Positions 1 through 6,459 are shown, counted from the first letter of the stretch. The stretch is DNA of 9,826 bases from Chryseobacterium sp. UBA6632 (GCA_002455915.1 DKLU01000079.1:1-9826), one strand, 5' to 3'. Notes: generated from the sequence alone by a model not told the origin. A program made the numbers and translations.

Positions 1-371
1 GGTTTGAAAATTTAGAGATACAAGAATTAATACCTTGTAATTGCAGTGATTGTAAAAAAAATATAGATAAAAATTTATATTTAAAATCAGATTTAATTAA
101 GAGAACTAAAAATAATAAATATACAATTGAATGTCAAACTTCTTACGATAATGTAGAAATTCTAAAACTTTTGGGTGAAGTGTATGATAAAAAAATAATA
201 GAATTTTATACACGTGAAGAATTGAATAAAATATTAAATAAATCCCCTAGAATAGATATGAATATTGAAAGGGTTTTTATTGAAACATATGGCGATAAAT
301 TTAAATTTGCTAACAATTCTCACTTTGATAAGAGTCAATTTGGAGGAAAAAATAATAAACAAGAAAACTAA
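1..371 (+). CDS. C-terminal end of a Roco-like (ROC-COR) signalling protein, partial at left edge
   Basis: The reading frame is open from base 3 to the TAA at 369-371 and has no start inside the window, so this is the last 122 residues of a longer protein. The visible part begins near a Cys-rich segment, LIPCNCSDCKK, followed about 35 residues later by an IECxxSxxxVxxLKLLGEV stretch. From family knowledge, this PCNCxxC...(I/V)xCxxS...LL pattern occurs at the C-terminus of many bacterial Roco GTPases and related leucine-rich-repeat signalling proteins; the cysteines may bind zinc. GTPase, COR or other upstream domains cannot be seen. The last 25 residues (DKFKF...QFGGKNNKQEN) form a Gly/Asn/Gln/Phe-rich tail that reappears at the start of the next protein. 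An internal TTG at 171 could be mistaken for a start, but the frame clearly continues upstream. The gene is very AT-rich. The Roco assignment is inference by motif; a STAND-type NTPase with a similar tail is an alternative. Confidence 0.6.
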   Translation, partial: FENLEIQELIPCNCSDCKKNIDKNLYLKSDLIKRTKNNKYTIECQTSYDNVEILKLLGEVYDKKIIEFYTREELNKILNKSPRIDMNIERVFIETYGDKFKFANNSHFDKSQFGGKNNKQEN

Positions 372-458
372 ATATTAATGGGTGATCAATTTAATTTTGG
401 ACAAGGTTCGACATTTAACGGCAATCAATTTGGAGGAAGCAACAATACTCAAACAAAC
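294..458 (+). repeat. Matching 75-base coding motifs at the end of one gene and the start of the next
   Basis: Copy 1 (294-368) encodes the last 25 residues of the upstream protein. Copy 2 (384-458) encodes residues 3-27 of the downstream protein. They are exactly 90 bases apart, in different frames, and align without gaps. Thirteen of 25 residues are identical, with a shared pattern DxFxFxxxSxFxxxQFGG then NNxQxN. About 50 of 75 bases match, including the exact 14-mer tcaatttggaggaa at 335 and 425. Shared Gly/Asn/Gln/Phe-rich tails on adjacent genes suggest homotypic contact, possibly amyloid-like, by analogy with bacterial NLR-associated amyloid signalling motifs (inference). Confidence 0.75.
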
Positions 459-782
459 AATTTTAATTCATATTCAACAAATCCTAATGTTTTAAAAGCA
501 GAAGAAATTCTAAGAGAATTCCAACAACTAAAAATAGAAAATGAAGAATGGAAAAGTATTTTTATTGAGGGAATGAAAGATTTAATAGAATTAAAAGAGG
601 CCGAAACAGAAGTCGCAGTTCAGGAATCTAAAACAATGTTAAGAAAATGGCATGATACAGTATTGGATTTGGGAAAAAGACTTAATGACTGGAAAAATAT
701 TACTTTTTTAGGCGTAGACTTTGTAGAAAAGACGCCTAAATTATTAAATTTATTACATCATGTAGGTCAAATTTTAAATTAA
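378..782 (+). CDS. Small helical protein with N-terminal shared motif; putative signalling partner
   Basis: I do not recognise a named family for this 134-residue protein. It has two parts. Residues 1-35 are low-complexity and rich in Gly, Asn, Gln and Phe, carrying the same motif as the end of the upstream protein. Residues 38-134 are predicted helical by eye. A charged heptad-like stretch (AEEILREFQQLKIENEEW, then a Glu/Lys-rich helix) resembles a coiled coil, and the end (NITFLGVDFVEKTPKLLNLLHHV) is an amphipathic or hydrophobic helix that could touch a membrane. There is no signal peptide. The ATG lies 6 bases after the preceding stop, with no terminator between, so the two genes almost certainly share a transcript. 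A terminator follows within 15 bases. A two-gene signalling or defence unit in which this is the small effector or adaptor is inference; a stabilising partner is equally possible. Confidence 0.75.
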   Translation: MGDQFNFGQGSTFNGNQFGGSNNTQTNNFNSYSTNPNVLKAEEILREFQQLKIENEEWKSIFIEGMKDLIELKEAETEVAVQESKTMLRKWHDTVLDLGKRLNDWKNITFLGVDFVEKTPKLLNLLHHVGQILN

Positions 783-795
783 TTTTTTTAAATAT

Positions 796-826
796 AAGGC
801 TAAACAAATACAGTTTAGCCTTTTTT
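796..826 (+). terminator. Intrinsic terminator of the left gene pair
   Basis: A 9-bp perfect stem (aggctaaac at 797-805 with gtttagcct at 813-821), plus one further A-T pair, encloses a 7-base loop and runs into a T tract. It starts 14 bases after the stop codon at 782. Confidence 0.85.
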
Positions 827-962
827 ATACCCAAAAATCAACTCCCAATATTAAATTTTCAATTATTTTAAAAATTTATTCAATTGAAAATCAAATATTT
901 AAATTTTAATATTAACCCAATGTTAACGATATGTGAATTTAATATGAATTATTTTAATTAAC

Positions 963-991
963 TTTGGTTAAGAGATACAAAAATAGTTTAG
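963..991 (+). promoter_or_regulatory. Candidate Bacteroidota sigma-A promoter for the secreted protein at 1016
   Basis: A TTTG at 963-966 is followed 17 bases later by TAGTTTAG at 984-991, which matches the -7 consensus TAnnTTTG except at one position. A TATAAT-like string follows at 992-997. Spacing fits the family rule, but the surrounding AT-richness makes chance matches likely. Confidence 0.35.
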
Positions 992-1015
992 TATAATATT
1001 TTAAACCAGTGAGTT

Positions 1016-1420
1016 ATGAGAAATAAAATTCAAATATTTGTGGCATTACTTTTTGTAAGTGGTTTTTCAATGATAATGAATACTGCGAAAGCACAAACAA
1101 CCAATGATAATATGATTGAAGAGATTCAGTTGAGCAAAAGTGAAACATTCAACGATATCAGAAGCCGACTGATGGAAAACTTTGATCTTACCAATACAGA
1201 TTATAAACAGGGAACCGTAAACTCGGTCGTGAAATTCGATATAGCAAAAAACGGAAAAATCGTGAATGTACATTCTAATGGCGATTGTAAAAGTGTAAGT
1301 AAAGAAATTGAAACTGTTCTAAGCGAGTTGGATTATAAAGTAGACCGCAAAAAACTGAATGAAAATTTGGTTGCTTATACGTATGTAATGCCAGTAACAG
1401 TGGAAATCAACAATAGATAA
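1016..1420 (+). CDS. Small secreted protein with TonB C-terminal-like fold
   Basis: The product is 134 residues. Residues 1-26 form a Sec signal peptide: basic start MRNK, hydrophobic core IFVALLFVSGFSMIM, and AKA before Gln27 as a type I cleavage site. The mature part has the pattern of the TonB C-terminal domain: a strand VVKFDIAKNGKI with the diagnostic polar turn, a helix (SVSKEIETVLSEL), then a strand containing MPVTVEI, as in the family's closing 'PvxF' strand. The region is short and has no proline-rich linker or membrane anchor, so it is not a working TonB. Small stand-alone proteins of this kind are common in Chryseobacterium with unknown role. Cys91 is the only mature cysteine. It sits alone between terminators upstream and downstream. 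The fold assignment is by pattern only; exact function is unknown. Confidence 0.75.
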   Translation: MRNKIQIFVALLFVSGFSMIMNTAKAQTTNDNMIEEIQLSKSETFNDIRSRLMENFDLTNTDYKQGTVNSVVKFDIAKNGKIVNVHSNGDCKSVSKEIETVLSELDYKVDRKKLNENLVAYTYVMPVTVEINNR

Positions 1421-1450
1421 ACAGATAATTTTCATAAAATTTTTTTTACG

Positions 1451-1480
1451 AAGCCACGCAAATTTTGTGTGGTTTTGTTT
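1451..1480 (+). terminator. Intrinsic terminator after the TonB-like protein gene
   Basis: A stem of ccacgcaa (1454-1461) with ttgtgtgg (1465-1472), including one G-T pair, can be extended by further weak pairs and leads into ttttgttttt. It lies about 30 bases after the stop codon. Confidence 0.7.
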
Positions 1481-1490
1481 TTATAACTTT

Positions 1491-1514
1491 GTCTGGCTGA
1501 GCTTGTCGAAGCCC
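1491..1514 (+). repeat. Dispersed 24-base repeat, copy 1
   Basis: It contains the exact 16-base core ctgagcttgtcgaagc (1497-1512) shared with the copies at 7621, 9736 and 9803. The usual first bases gtcatg are replaced here by gtctgg. The core holds a small hairpin, gctt-gtcg-aagc. It is non-coding and sits just after a terminator. Confidence 0.75.
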
Positions 1515-1620
1515 TTAATAAATAGAACGTTAATATGTAAATCGTAGAATGTTTGATTGTAAAATTGTAATATTTAAGAATAATTTTCGTTTTATATTTA
1601 ATCCACAAAATTAAAACGAT

Positions 1621-1755
1621 ATGAAAAATTTAAAGAAACTAACAAAATCAGACTTAAAGTCAGTGTACGGAGGACAACCGAAGCAATACTGCGTTTACTG
1701 CGAAAGATTAAACAAAACAGTTTGTAGCACCGTTCCGATTGCACAATGTCCTTAA
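1621..1755 (+). CDS. GG-leader bacteriocin-like peptide, 44 residues
   Basis: This short frame starts at ATG 1621 and ends at TAA 1753-1755. The product begins MKNLKKLTKSDLKSVYGG, a textbook double-glycine leader: a Lys-rich start, hydrophobic residues spaced at Leu4, Leu7, Leu12 and Val15, and Gly17-Gly18. Cleavage after Gly18 by a C39 peptidase-ABC transporter would release 26 residues with four cysteines (Cys24, Cys27, Cys35, Cys43) beginning QPKQYCVYC. Chryseobacterium and relatives carry many such 'bacteriocin-like' genes with this MKNLKKL...LK..xGG leader. Activity is unproven, and signalling or other secreted roles are possible. No transporter, modification enzyme or immunity gene lies in the window. 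The gene stands alone and a terminator follows 7 bases after the stop. Confidence in the coding call is high because leader motif, length and terminator agree. Confidence 0.85.
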   Translation: MKNLKKLTKSDLKSVYGGQPKQYCVYCERLNKTVCSTVPIAQCP

Positions 1756-1761
1756 AATTTT

Positions 1762-1789
1762 AAGCCGCTTTGTATAGAGCGGTTTTTTT
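1762..1789 (+). terminator. Intrinsic terminator of the GG-leader peptide gene
   Basis: The GC-rich stem ccgct (1765-1769) with agcgg (1778-1782), extended by a G-T and two A-T pairs, is followed by seven T residues. It starts 7 bases after the stop of the 44-residue peptide. Confidence 0.85.
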
Positions 1790-1824
1790 GTGCATCATAT
1801 CATCAATTCAATCATAAAAATGTA

Positions 1825-1832
1825 TACATTTG
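1825..1832 (+). promoter_or_regulatory. -7 box (TACATTTG) for the DUF421 gene
   Basis: It is an exact match to the Bacteroidota -7 consensus TAnnTTTG, 17 bases before the GTG start at 1850. No good -33 TTG is found at the usual spacing. If used, the 5' leader would be only about 10 bases long. Confidence 0.45.
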
Positions 1833-1849
1833 AGTATAAATAAATTCCT

Positions 1850-2365
1850 GTGAATCCGATTCTCGATGTGGTTGTCCGTTCCCTGTGTGTCTACCTTTTC
1901 ATGGTGGTTGCCATACGTTTGTTTGGGAAAAATCAGCTTTCTCAGTTGAACGCTGGAGACGTGGTTTTGCTATTGTTGATCTCCAATGCGGTTCAGAATG
2001 CAATGGTAGGTCCGGATACTTCTCTTCAGGGAGGTTTGGTGGCTGCCTTGGTTCTTTTTGCAGCTAATTTTATTTTGAAAAGGCTCATGTTTGCGAATCA
2101 TAAATTTGAGAGCTTTATGGAGGAAGATCCTGTAATCTTGGTGAGAGATGGCAAAATTGATATAACTGCTTTAAACAAAGTGAAAATTACCAAAGATGAA
2201 TTAGAGGAAGCGATTCGCGAACATGGAGTGGAGGGAATAGAAAATGTAAAACTGTCGATTTTGGAAGTAGACGGAAATATCAGCGTTATTTCTGAGGATG
2301 AAAAAAGCAAGCAGACACATTATTCTAGAATTAAAAGAAAAAATAAACGAAAATATCTTAGATAA
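1850..2365 (+). CDS. DUF421 (YetF/YcaP-type) membrane protein
   Basis: The product is 171 residues, in the usual range for this family. Three hydrophobic segments lie at about 7-25, 38-53 and 60-80. The family signature follows the first helix: RLFGKNQLSQLNAGDVVLLL (23-42), corresponding to the RxxGKxxxxQLtxxD pattern. The C-terminal cytoplasmic part has the typical small beta domain: PVILVRDGKID (94-104), then ITKDELEEAIREHGV and a closing ILEVDGNISVIS. The tail is strongly basic (RIKRKNKRKYLR). The start is GTG: an in-frame TAA at 1841-1843 rules out any start further upstream, and the -7 box sits just before it. Family function is poorly known; YetF and YcaP are inner-membrane proteins. 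The next gene starts 4 bases after the stop, so both are probably transcribed together. Confidence 0.88.
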   Translation: MNPILDVVVRSLCVYLFMVVAIRLFGKNQLSQLNAGDVVLLLLISNAVQNAMVGPDTSLQGGLVAALVLFAANFILKRLMFANHKFESFMEEDPVILVRDGKIDITALNKVKITKDELEEAIREHGVEGIENVKLSILEVDGNISVISEDEKSKQTHYSRIKRKNKRKYLR

Positions 2366-2368
2366 ATC

Positions 2369-2862
2369 ATGAATTACGAACTGCGAGAAATGCTTCCCGG
2401 GGATGAGGTGAAGGTTTTAGAGATTTTCCGACAAGGTGTGGAAAGCGGAATCGCTACCTTTGAGACGACTATTCCCACCGCCGAAGCCTGGAATATGGAT
2501 TTTTATAACGACTGCCGCTGGGTGTTGGAGAATGAAACCAATGAAGTGATTGGCTGGTGTGCTTTAAAGCCAATTAGCAAAAGAGAAAGTTTTAAAGGCG
2601 TTGCCGAAGTAAGCATTTATTTAGACAATAATCATCAGGGGTTAGGCCTAGGTTCGATTTTGCTTAAAAAGCTGATTTTGGATAGCGAGAACCACGGATT
2701 CTGGACTTTACAGACGAATCTCTTTCCCGAAAATGTGAATGCATTAAAATTTCATCAGAAAATGGTTTCCGAACAGTAGGCGTAAGAAAAAAATTAGCCA
2801 AGATCAATGGCGAGTGGAAAGATGCGGTGATGCTGGAAAAGAGAAGCGATGCGATTGATTAA
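2369..2862 (+). pseudogene. GNAT acetyltransferase (phosphinothricin N-acetyltransferase type) broken by a -1 frameshift
   Basis: The ATG-initiated frame ends prematurely at TAG 2777-2779 (136 residues), but the homologous sequence resumes in the -1 frame. Residues 1-131 show the family order: N-terminal YELREMLPGD, GIATFET (27-33), GWCALKP (62-68), VAEVSIYL (78-85), the acetyl-CoA loop QGLGLGS (90-96), then FWTLQTNLFPENVNAL. After Lys131 the expected ending NGFRTVGVRKKLAKINGEWK and DAVMLEKRS reads from 2761 to TAA 2860-2862, restoring a normal length of 164 residues. The break lies in the four-A run at 2759-2762: one added A restores the frame. It may be a real mutation, a sequencing error, or much less likely programmed slippage. 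The enzyme would acetylate a free amino group of a small substrate such as an amino acid analogue. It is probably co-transcribed with the DUF421 gene. Confidence 0.85.
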
Positions 2863-2878
2863 TTTTGATAGTTGATGA

Positions 2879-2924
2879 GTCCTGAAAGGACGAATTAAAC
2901 CAGAATCGGATGCTAATCCGATTC
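2879..2924 (+). repeat. Two adjacent hairpins in the gap after the acetyltransferase
   Basis: The first is gtcc-tgaaa-ggac (2879-2891). The second is a perfect 9-bp stem, gaatcggat (2903-2911) with atccgattc (2916-2924), and a 4-base loop. No T tract follows either, so they are poor terminators. The rest of the gap (2925-3098) is AT-rich; a TTGACA at 3061-3066 is present, but no -10 box fits it well. Confidence 0.6.
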
Positions 2925-3098
2925 GCAAACATACATGATGTAATTTCTAAATCCCCCAAATCTCCAAATTTTTAATCGATCAATAAAAATCTCAAAAACA
3001 ACACTTTACATCAAATACTCATAAACACTTAAAACTCTCCAACTCATTTTGGCATTAACCTTGACATTTTTCATATCGAAATTTGAAAAAGAAAAATA

Positions 3099-3290
3099 AT
3101 GAAAGGTTTGATTAAAATTGTCGGAGTTACGACAGTAATGTTGATGCTGACTTCATGCGTTGTTCATGAACATCACGGAAGAAGAGGAAGACCTCCAGGG
3201 CACGCTAGAAAAGTGTATATCTATGAGAAAAAAGGGCATGGGCACGGTCATGGACATCATAAAGGTCGCGGACGGGGACACCACAGATGA
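3099..3290 (+). CDS. Small His/Gly/Arg-rich lipoprotein
   Basis: The product is 63 residues. Residues 1-19 form a lipoprotein signal peptide with the lipobox LTSC, so Cys20 would be lipidated after cleavage by signal peptidase II. The 44-residue mature part is almost wholly Gly, His, Arg and Lys. It contains 11 histidines: VHEHHG (22-27), one at 35, and a GHGHGHGHH run followed by KGRGRGHH at the end. The middle has one short ordered stretch, ARKVYIYEKK. Such His-rich tails can bind metal ions (Ni, Zn, Cu), which is inference here. Similar tiny proteins in Flavobacteriia are often given unreliable names such as quinol oxidase subunit 4, and nothing in the sequence supports an oxidase role. 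It is a lone gene with its own terminator. The signal peptide makes the coding call solid although function is unknown. Confidence 0.8.
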   Translation: MKGLIKIVGVTTVMLMLTSCVVHEHHGRRGRPPGHARKVYIYEKKGHGHGHGHHKGRGRGHHR

Positions 3291-3308
3291 TTCAATTGAG
3301 AAAAAATA

Positions 3309-3340
3309 AAAAAGCACTGAAATTTTTCAGTGCTTTTGCT
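3309..3340. terminator. Bidirectional terminator between convergent genes
   Basis: The stem gcactgaa (3314-3321) with ttcagtgc (3326-3333) is flanked by A runs on the left and T runs on the right. It can therefore stop both the plus-strand lipoprotein gene and the minus-strand DUF4286 gene. Confidence 0.85.
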
Positions 3341-3363
3341 TTATAAAGAAAATGTAAATTTAA

Positions 3364-3678
3364 TTACATTCTCGATTTCTTCGGATTCAGAAAAGTATTG
3401 AAGATCATCACTTCCTGTCCGAATTGTTTTTCCACTCGCTCGGCGATATTTTCTAGTTCGCTTTTTACGAAATCTTCTCGAAGGTCATCATTATCAAAAA
3501 TCAAAAGAAGATTATAGTTTTTTCCTTCGTCGATATAGTCGCTGTGAACTTCCGAAAGAATATATTTATTGACATCCATTAAATTTTCTGTCATTAAAAT
3601 CAATGTTTCATCAATATAATTTTCCCATTCTTCAAGATTATTTTTCGTGCAGTGGAAAGTTATACTCAATACGCTCAT
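3364..3678 (-). CDS. DUF4286 family protein
   Basis: The product is 104 residues, soluble, with no signal peptide. It begins MSVLSITFHCTKNNLEEWENYI, continues with a helix ending ILMTENL, and closes FGQEVMIFNTFLNPKK. This order of a beta strand, a helix with a conserved Trp, a YxLLLIF strand, an acidic helix and a closing VxxFxTxL strand fits DUF4286, a ferredoxin-like small domain widespread in Bacteroidota. The family's function is unknown to me. The family match is by pattern and length. The gene runs opposite to its neighbours: it converges on the lipoprotein gene across a shared terminator and diverges from gyrA across 148 bases. The Met start at 3678 is the first in the frame that preserves the conserved first strand. 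Confidence 0.75.
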   Translation of the reverse strand: MSVLSITFHCTKNNLEEWENYIDETLILMTENLMDVNKYILSEVHSDYIDEGKNYNLLLIFDNDDLREDFVKSELENIAERVEKQFGQEVMIFNTFLNPKKSRM

Positions 3679-3826
3679 ATTTTATGAATTTTTAAGATTT
3701 TTTGGATAAATTCTACCGCAAAAATCGGCAAATTTTTCGTAAATTAGCCCGTTAATAAAAATACAAAATAAATAATTTTCAAGCTCACAGCTAAAGGTTT
3801 GGAAATCATTATAATAAAATTTGTTT

Positions 3827-6430
3827 ATGCAAAAAGAAGGAGAAAGACTAATTCCTATCAACATTGTTGATGAAATGAAGTCATCTTATATCGATTATTC
3901 GATGTCGGTTATCGTGTCAAGAGCGCTACCAGACGTAAGAGATGGCTTGAAACCCGTTCATAGAAGAGTGCTTTATGGTATGTATGGATTAGGGGTTTTT
4001 TCTAACAGAAAATATTTAAAATCTGCGAGAATTGTTGGAGACGTTTTAGGTAAGTATCACCCACACGGAGACTCTTCTGTATACGATGCAATGGTGAGAA
4101 TGGCACAAGACTGGAGCTTGCGTTATCCTCAGGTAGACGGGCAGGGTAACTTCGGTTCAATGGATGGTGACCCGCCTGCAGCAATGCGTTATACCGAAGC
4201 TAGATTGAAAAAAATCTCTGATGAGGTTCTTTCAGACTTAGATAAAGAAACGGTAGATTTCCAGAATAACTTCGACGACAGCTTACAGGAACCAACAGTT
4301 TTGCCTTCAAAAATTCCTAACCTTTTGGTAAACGGAACTTCCGGTATCGCGGTAGGTATGGCAACCAACATGGCTCCTCATAATTTAACGGAATCTATCA
4401 ACGCGATCTGTGCCTATATCGATAATAAAGAAATTACAATCGATGAATTAATGCAGCACATCATAGCGCCGGATTTCCCTACAGGAGGTATTATCTATGG
4501 TTATGACGGGGTGAGAGATGCTTTCCACACGGGTAGAGGTAGAGTTGTTTTAAGAGCTAAAGTTGCTTTTGAGGAAATCGGAAACAGAAATGCTATCATC
4601 GTAAACGAAGTTCCTTATCAAGTGAACAAAGCAGAGATGATCGCCAGAACTGCTGAACTTGTAAAAGATGAAAAAATTCCTGGAATTTACGAGATCAGAG
4701 ACGAGTCCGACAGAAGAGGTCTTCGTATTGTTTATGAATTGAAACACGATGCAATTCCAAACGTTGTTTTAAACTTATTATATAAATATACGTCGCTTCA
4801 GACATCTTTCAGTGTTAATAATATTGCCTTGGTTCATGGTAGACCAGAGCAGTTAAACCTTAAAGATATCATCCACCATTTCGTGGAACACAGACATGAA
4901 GTAATTGTAAGAAGAACTCAGTACGAGCTTAGAAAAGCGAAGGAAAGAGCTCATATCTTAGAAGGTTTCATGAAAGTGATCGGAACACAGGATGCTTTAG
5001 ATAAAGCGATTTCAATTATCCGTCACTCTTCAAATCCACAGGCTGCGAAGGAAGGTTTGATTACAGAATTCGAACTTTCTGAAATTCAGGCTCAGGCGAT
5101 TCTAGACCTACGTCTTGCTCGTTTGACGGGAATGGAGCTTGATAAGATCCGTGATGAATATGATGCAATTATGAAAGAAATTGCTGATTTGGAAGATATT
5201 TTGGCGAATGAACCAAGAAGATTCCAGATCATTAAGGATGAACTAGTTGAAATTAAAGAAAAATACGGCGACGAAAGAAGAACAGAAATCGATTATTCAG
5301 GTGGTGAAATGTCTATTGAAGATATTATACCGAACGAATCTGTGGTTCTTACGATTTCTCACGCAGGATATGTGAAGAGAACGTTGCTTTCGGAATATAA
5401 AATTCAAAGTAGAGGTGGTGTAGGAAACAAAGCGGCGACAACAAGAGATTCCGATTTCTTGGAGTATATTGTTTCGGCTACGAATCACCAATACATGTTG
5501 TTCTTTACGGAAAAAGGAAGATGTTATTGGTTAAGAGTATTTGAAATTCCTGAAGGTTCTAAAACAGCAAAAGGAAGAGCGGTACAGAACTTAATTAACA
5601 TCGAACCGGACGATAAGATCAAAGCATATATCAGAACCAATAACTTGAAGGATGCCGAATATGTAAACCAAATGAGCGTTGTAATGGTAACCAAAAATGG
5701 TACGATTAAGAAAACGTCTCTTGAAGCATATTCAAGACCGAGAGTAAATGGTGTAAATGCTATTGAAATTAGAGATAATGACCAATTGTTAGGGGCTTAT
5801 TTAACAAACGGAAGTTCTCAGATTATGATTGCTACGAAAAATGGTAAATGTATCCGTTTCCCTGAAGAAAAAGTAAGAGAGGTAGGTAGAGGTTCTATCG
5901 GGGTTCGTGGTATTGCGATGGAAGATAATGACGAGGCCATTGGTATGATTGTTGTGAATGATGTGGAGAACGAAACAGTGCTTGTGGTATCTGAAAAAGG
6001 ATACGGTAAGAGAACTGCGGTAGAAGATTACAGAATTACCAACAGAGGTGGAAAAGGAGTTATTACCCTGAACATTACCGAAAAAACAGGAAATCTTATT
6101 GCAATCCAAAACGTTACAGACGAGGATGGTTTAATGATCATCAACAAGTCCGGAGTTGCTATTCGTATGAATATGGATGAGATGAGGGTAATGGGTAGAA
6201 ATACGCAAGGGGTTAAAATGATTAACCTTAAAAAGAATGACGAAATTGCAGCCATTGCAAAAGTAGAAATGGATAAAGATGTAGAAGAGAATGAGGAAGA
6301 AGAAGGAACGGAGGAAAATGGAGAAATTATAGGAACGCTATTTGATAACCAGGAAAACAATGCAGAAACACCTCAGGCAGAAAACGAAAACCCTGCGGAG
6401 GAAACTGAGGATTCTGATTCAGAAGAATAA
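3827..6430 (+). CDS. gyrA: DNA gyrase subunit A
   Basis: The product is 867 residues. GyrA pairs with GyrB (A2B2) and introduces negative supercoils by ATP-driven double-strand passage in the cytoplasm. Start ATG 3827 is preferred over TTG 3821 because the frame then begins [20 protein letters not shown] and its numbering matches E. coli exactly. The active-site Tyr is Tyr122 ([10 protein letters not shown]). The quinolone region reads [13 protein letters not shown] with Ser83 and Asp87 both present, the sensitive form. The N-terminal breakage-reunion part covers roughly 1-500. The C-terminal beta-pinwheel starts near 505, with the GyrA box as QSRGGVG (527-533), the form usual in Bacteroidota, and a second blade-like NRGGKG (739-744). 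A strongly acidic tail occupies about 812-867. No convincing promoter was found, only a weak -7-like TAAATTAG at 3740. The next gene begins 29 bases downstream. Confidence 0.98.
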   Translation: MQKEGERLIPINIVDEMKSSYIDYSMSVIVSRALPDVRDGLKPVHRRVLYGMYGLGVFSNRKYLKSARIVGDVLGKYHPHGDSSVYDAMVRMAQDWSLRYPQVDGQGNFGSMDGDPPAAMRYTEARLKKISDEVLSDLDKETVDFQNNFDDSLQEPTVLPSKIPNLLVNGTSGIAVGMATNMAPHNLTESINAICAYIDNKEITIDELMQHIIAPDFPTGGIIYGYDGVRDAFHTGRGRVVLRAKVAFEEIGNRNAIIVNEVPYQVNKAEMIARTAELVKDEKIPGIYEIRDESDRRGLRIVYELKHDAIPNVVLNLLYKYTSLQTSFSVNNIALVHGRPEQLNLKDIIHHFVEHRHEVIVRRTQYELRKAKERAHILEGFMKVIGTQDALDKAISIIRHSSNPQAAKEGLITEFELSEIQAQAILDLRLARLTGMELDKIRDEYDAIMKEIADLEDILANEPRRFQIIKDELVEIKEKYGDERRTEIDYSGGEMSIEDIIPNESVVLTISHAGYVKRTLLSEYKIQSRGGVGNKAATTRDSDFLEYIVSATNHQYMLFFTEKGRCYWLRVFEIPEGSKTAKGRAVQNLINIEPDDKIKAYIRTNNLKDAEYVNQMSVVMVTKNGTIKKTSLEAYSRPRVNGVNAIEIRDNDQLLGAYLTNGSSQIMIATKNGKCIRFPEEKVREVGRGSIGVRGIAMEDNDEAIGMIVVNDVENETVLVVSEKGYGKRTAVEDYRITNRGGKGVITLNITEKTGNLIAIQNVTDEDGLMIINKSGVAIRMNMDEMRVMGRNTQGVKMINLKKNDEIAAIAKVEMDKDVEENEEEEGTEENGEIIGTLFDNQENNAETPQAENENPAEETEDSDSEE

Positions 6431-6459
6431 TATTGTACAATTAATATAAAATAGTGATT

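Noticed and set aside
1885..2310. Alternative frames on both strands inside the DUF421 gene
   Set aside because: They overlap a well-supported membrane protein gene and show no motif of their own.
2871..2900. Hammerhead ribozyme-like string tgatgag-tcctgaaagga-cgaa
   Set aside because: The stem II and GA-rich core look right, but the essential C3 is a T, the base after GAA is T in place of A, and no complementary stems I and III with a cleavage site can be found around it.
3821..3826. TTG start for gyrA two codons upstream
   Set aside because: ATG 3827 gives the family N-terminus and exact E. coli numbering for Ser83, Asp87 and Tyr122.
3682..3864. Minus-strand open frame across the gyrA start
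   Set aside because: It overlaps gyrA and the divergent promoter region, its product resembles no protein, and composition is that of AT-rich non-coding DNA.
5801..6109. Minus-strand frame of 102 residues within gyrA
   Set aside because: It lies wholly antisense to the conserved gyrase C-terminal domain and has no recognisable protein features.
6028..6360. Minus-strand frame of 110 residues within gyrA
   Set aside because: It is antisense to the acidic gyrA tail; the Ser/Phe/Ile-rich product is what the reverse complement of Glu/Asp/Lys codons yields.
6454..6459. GTG start for the TPR protein
   Set aside because: ATG 6460 begins a canonical MKKLILSL signal peptide; the two extra residues add nothing recognisable.
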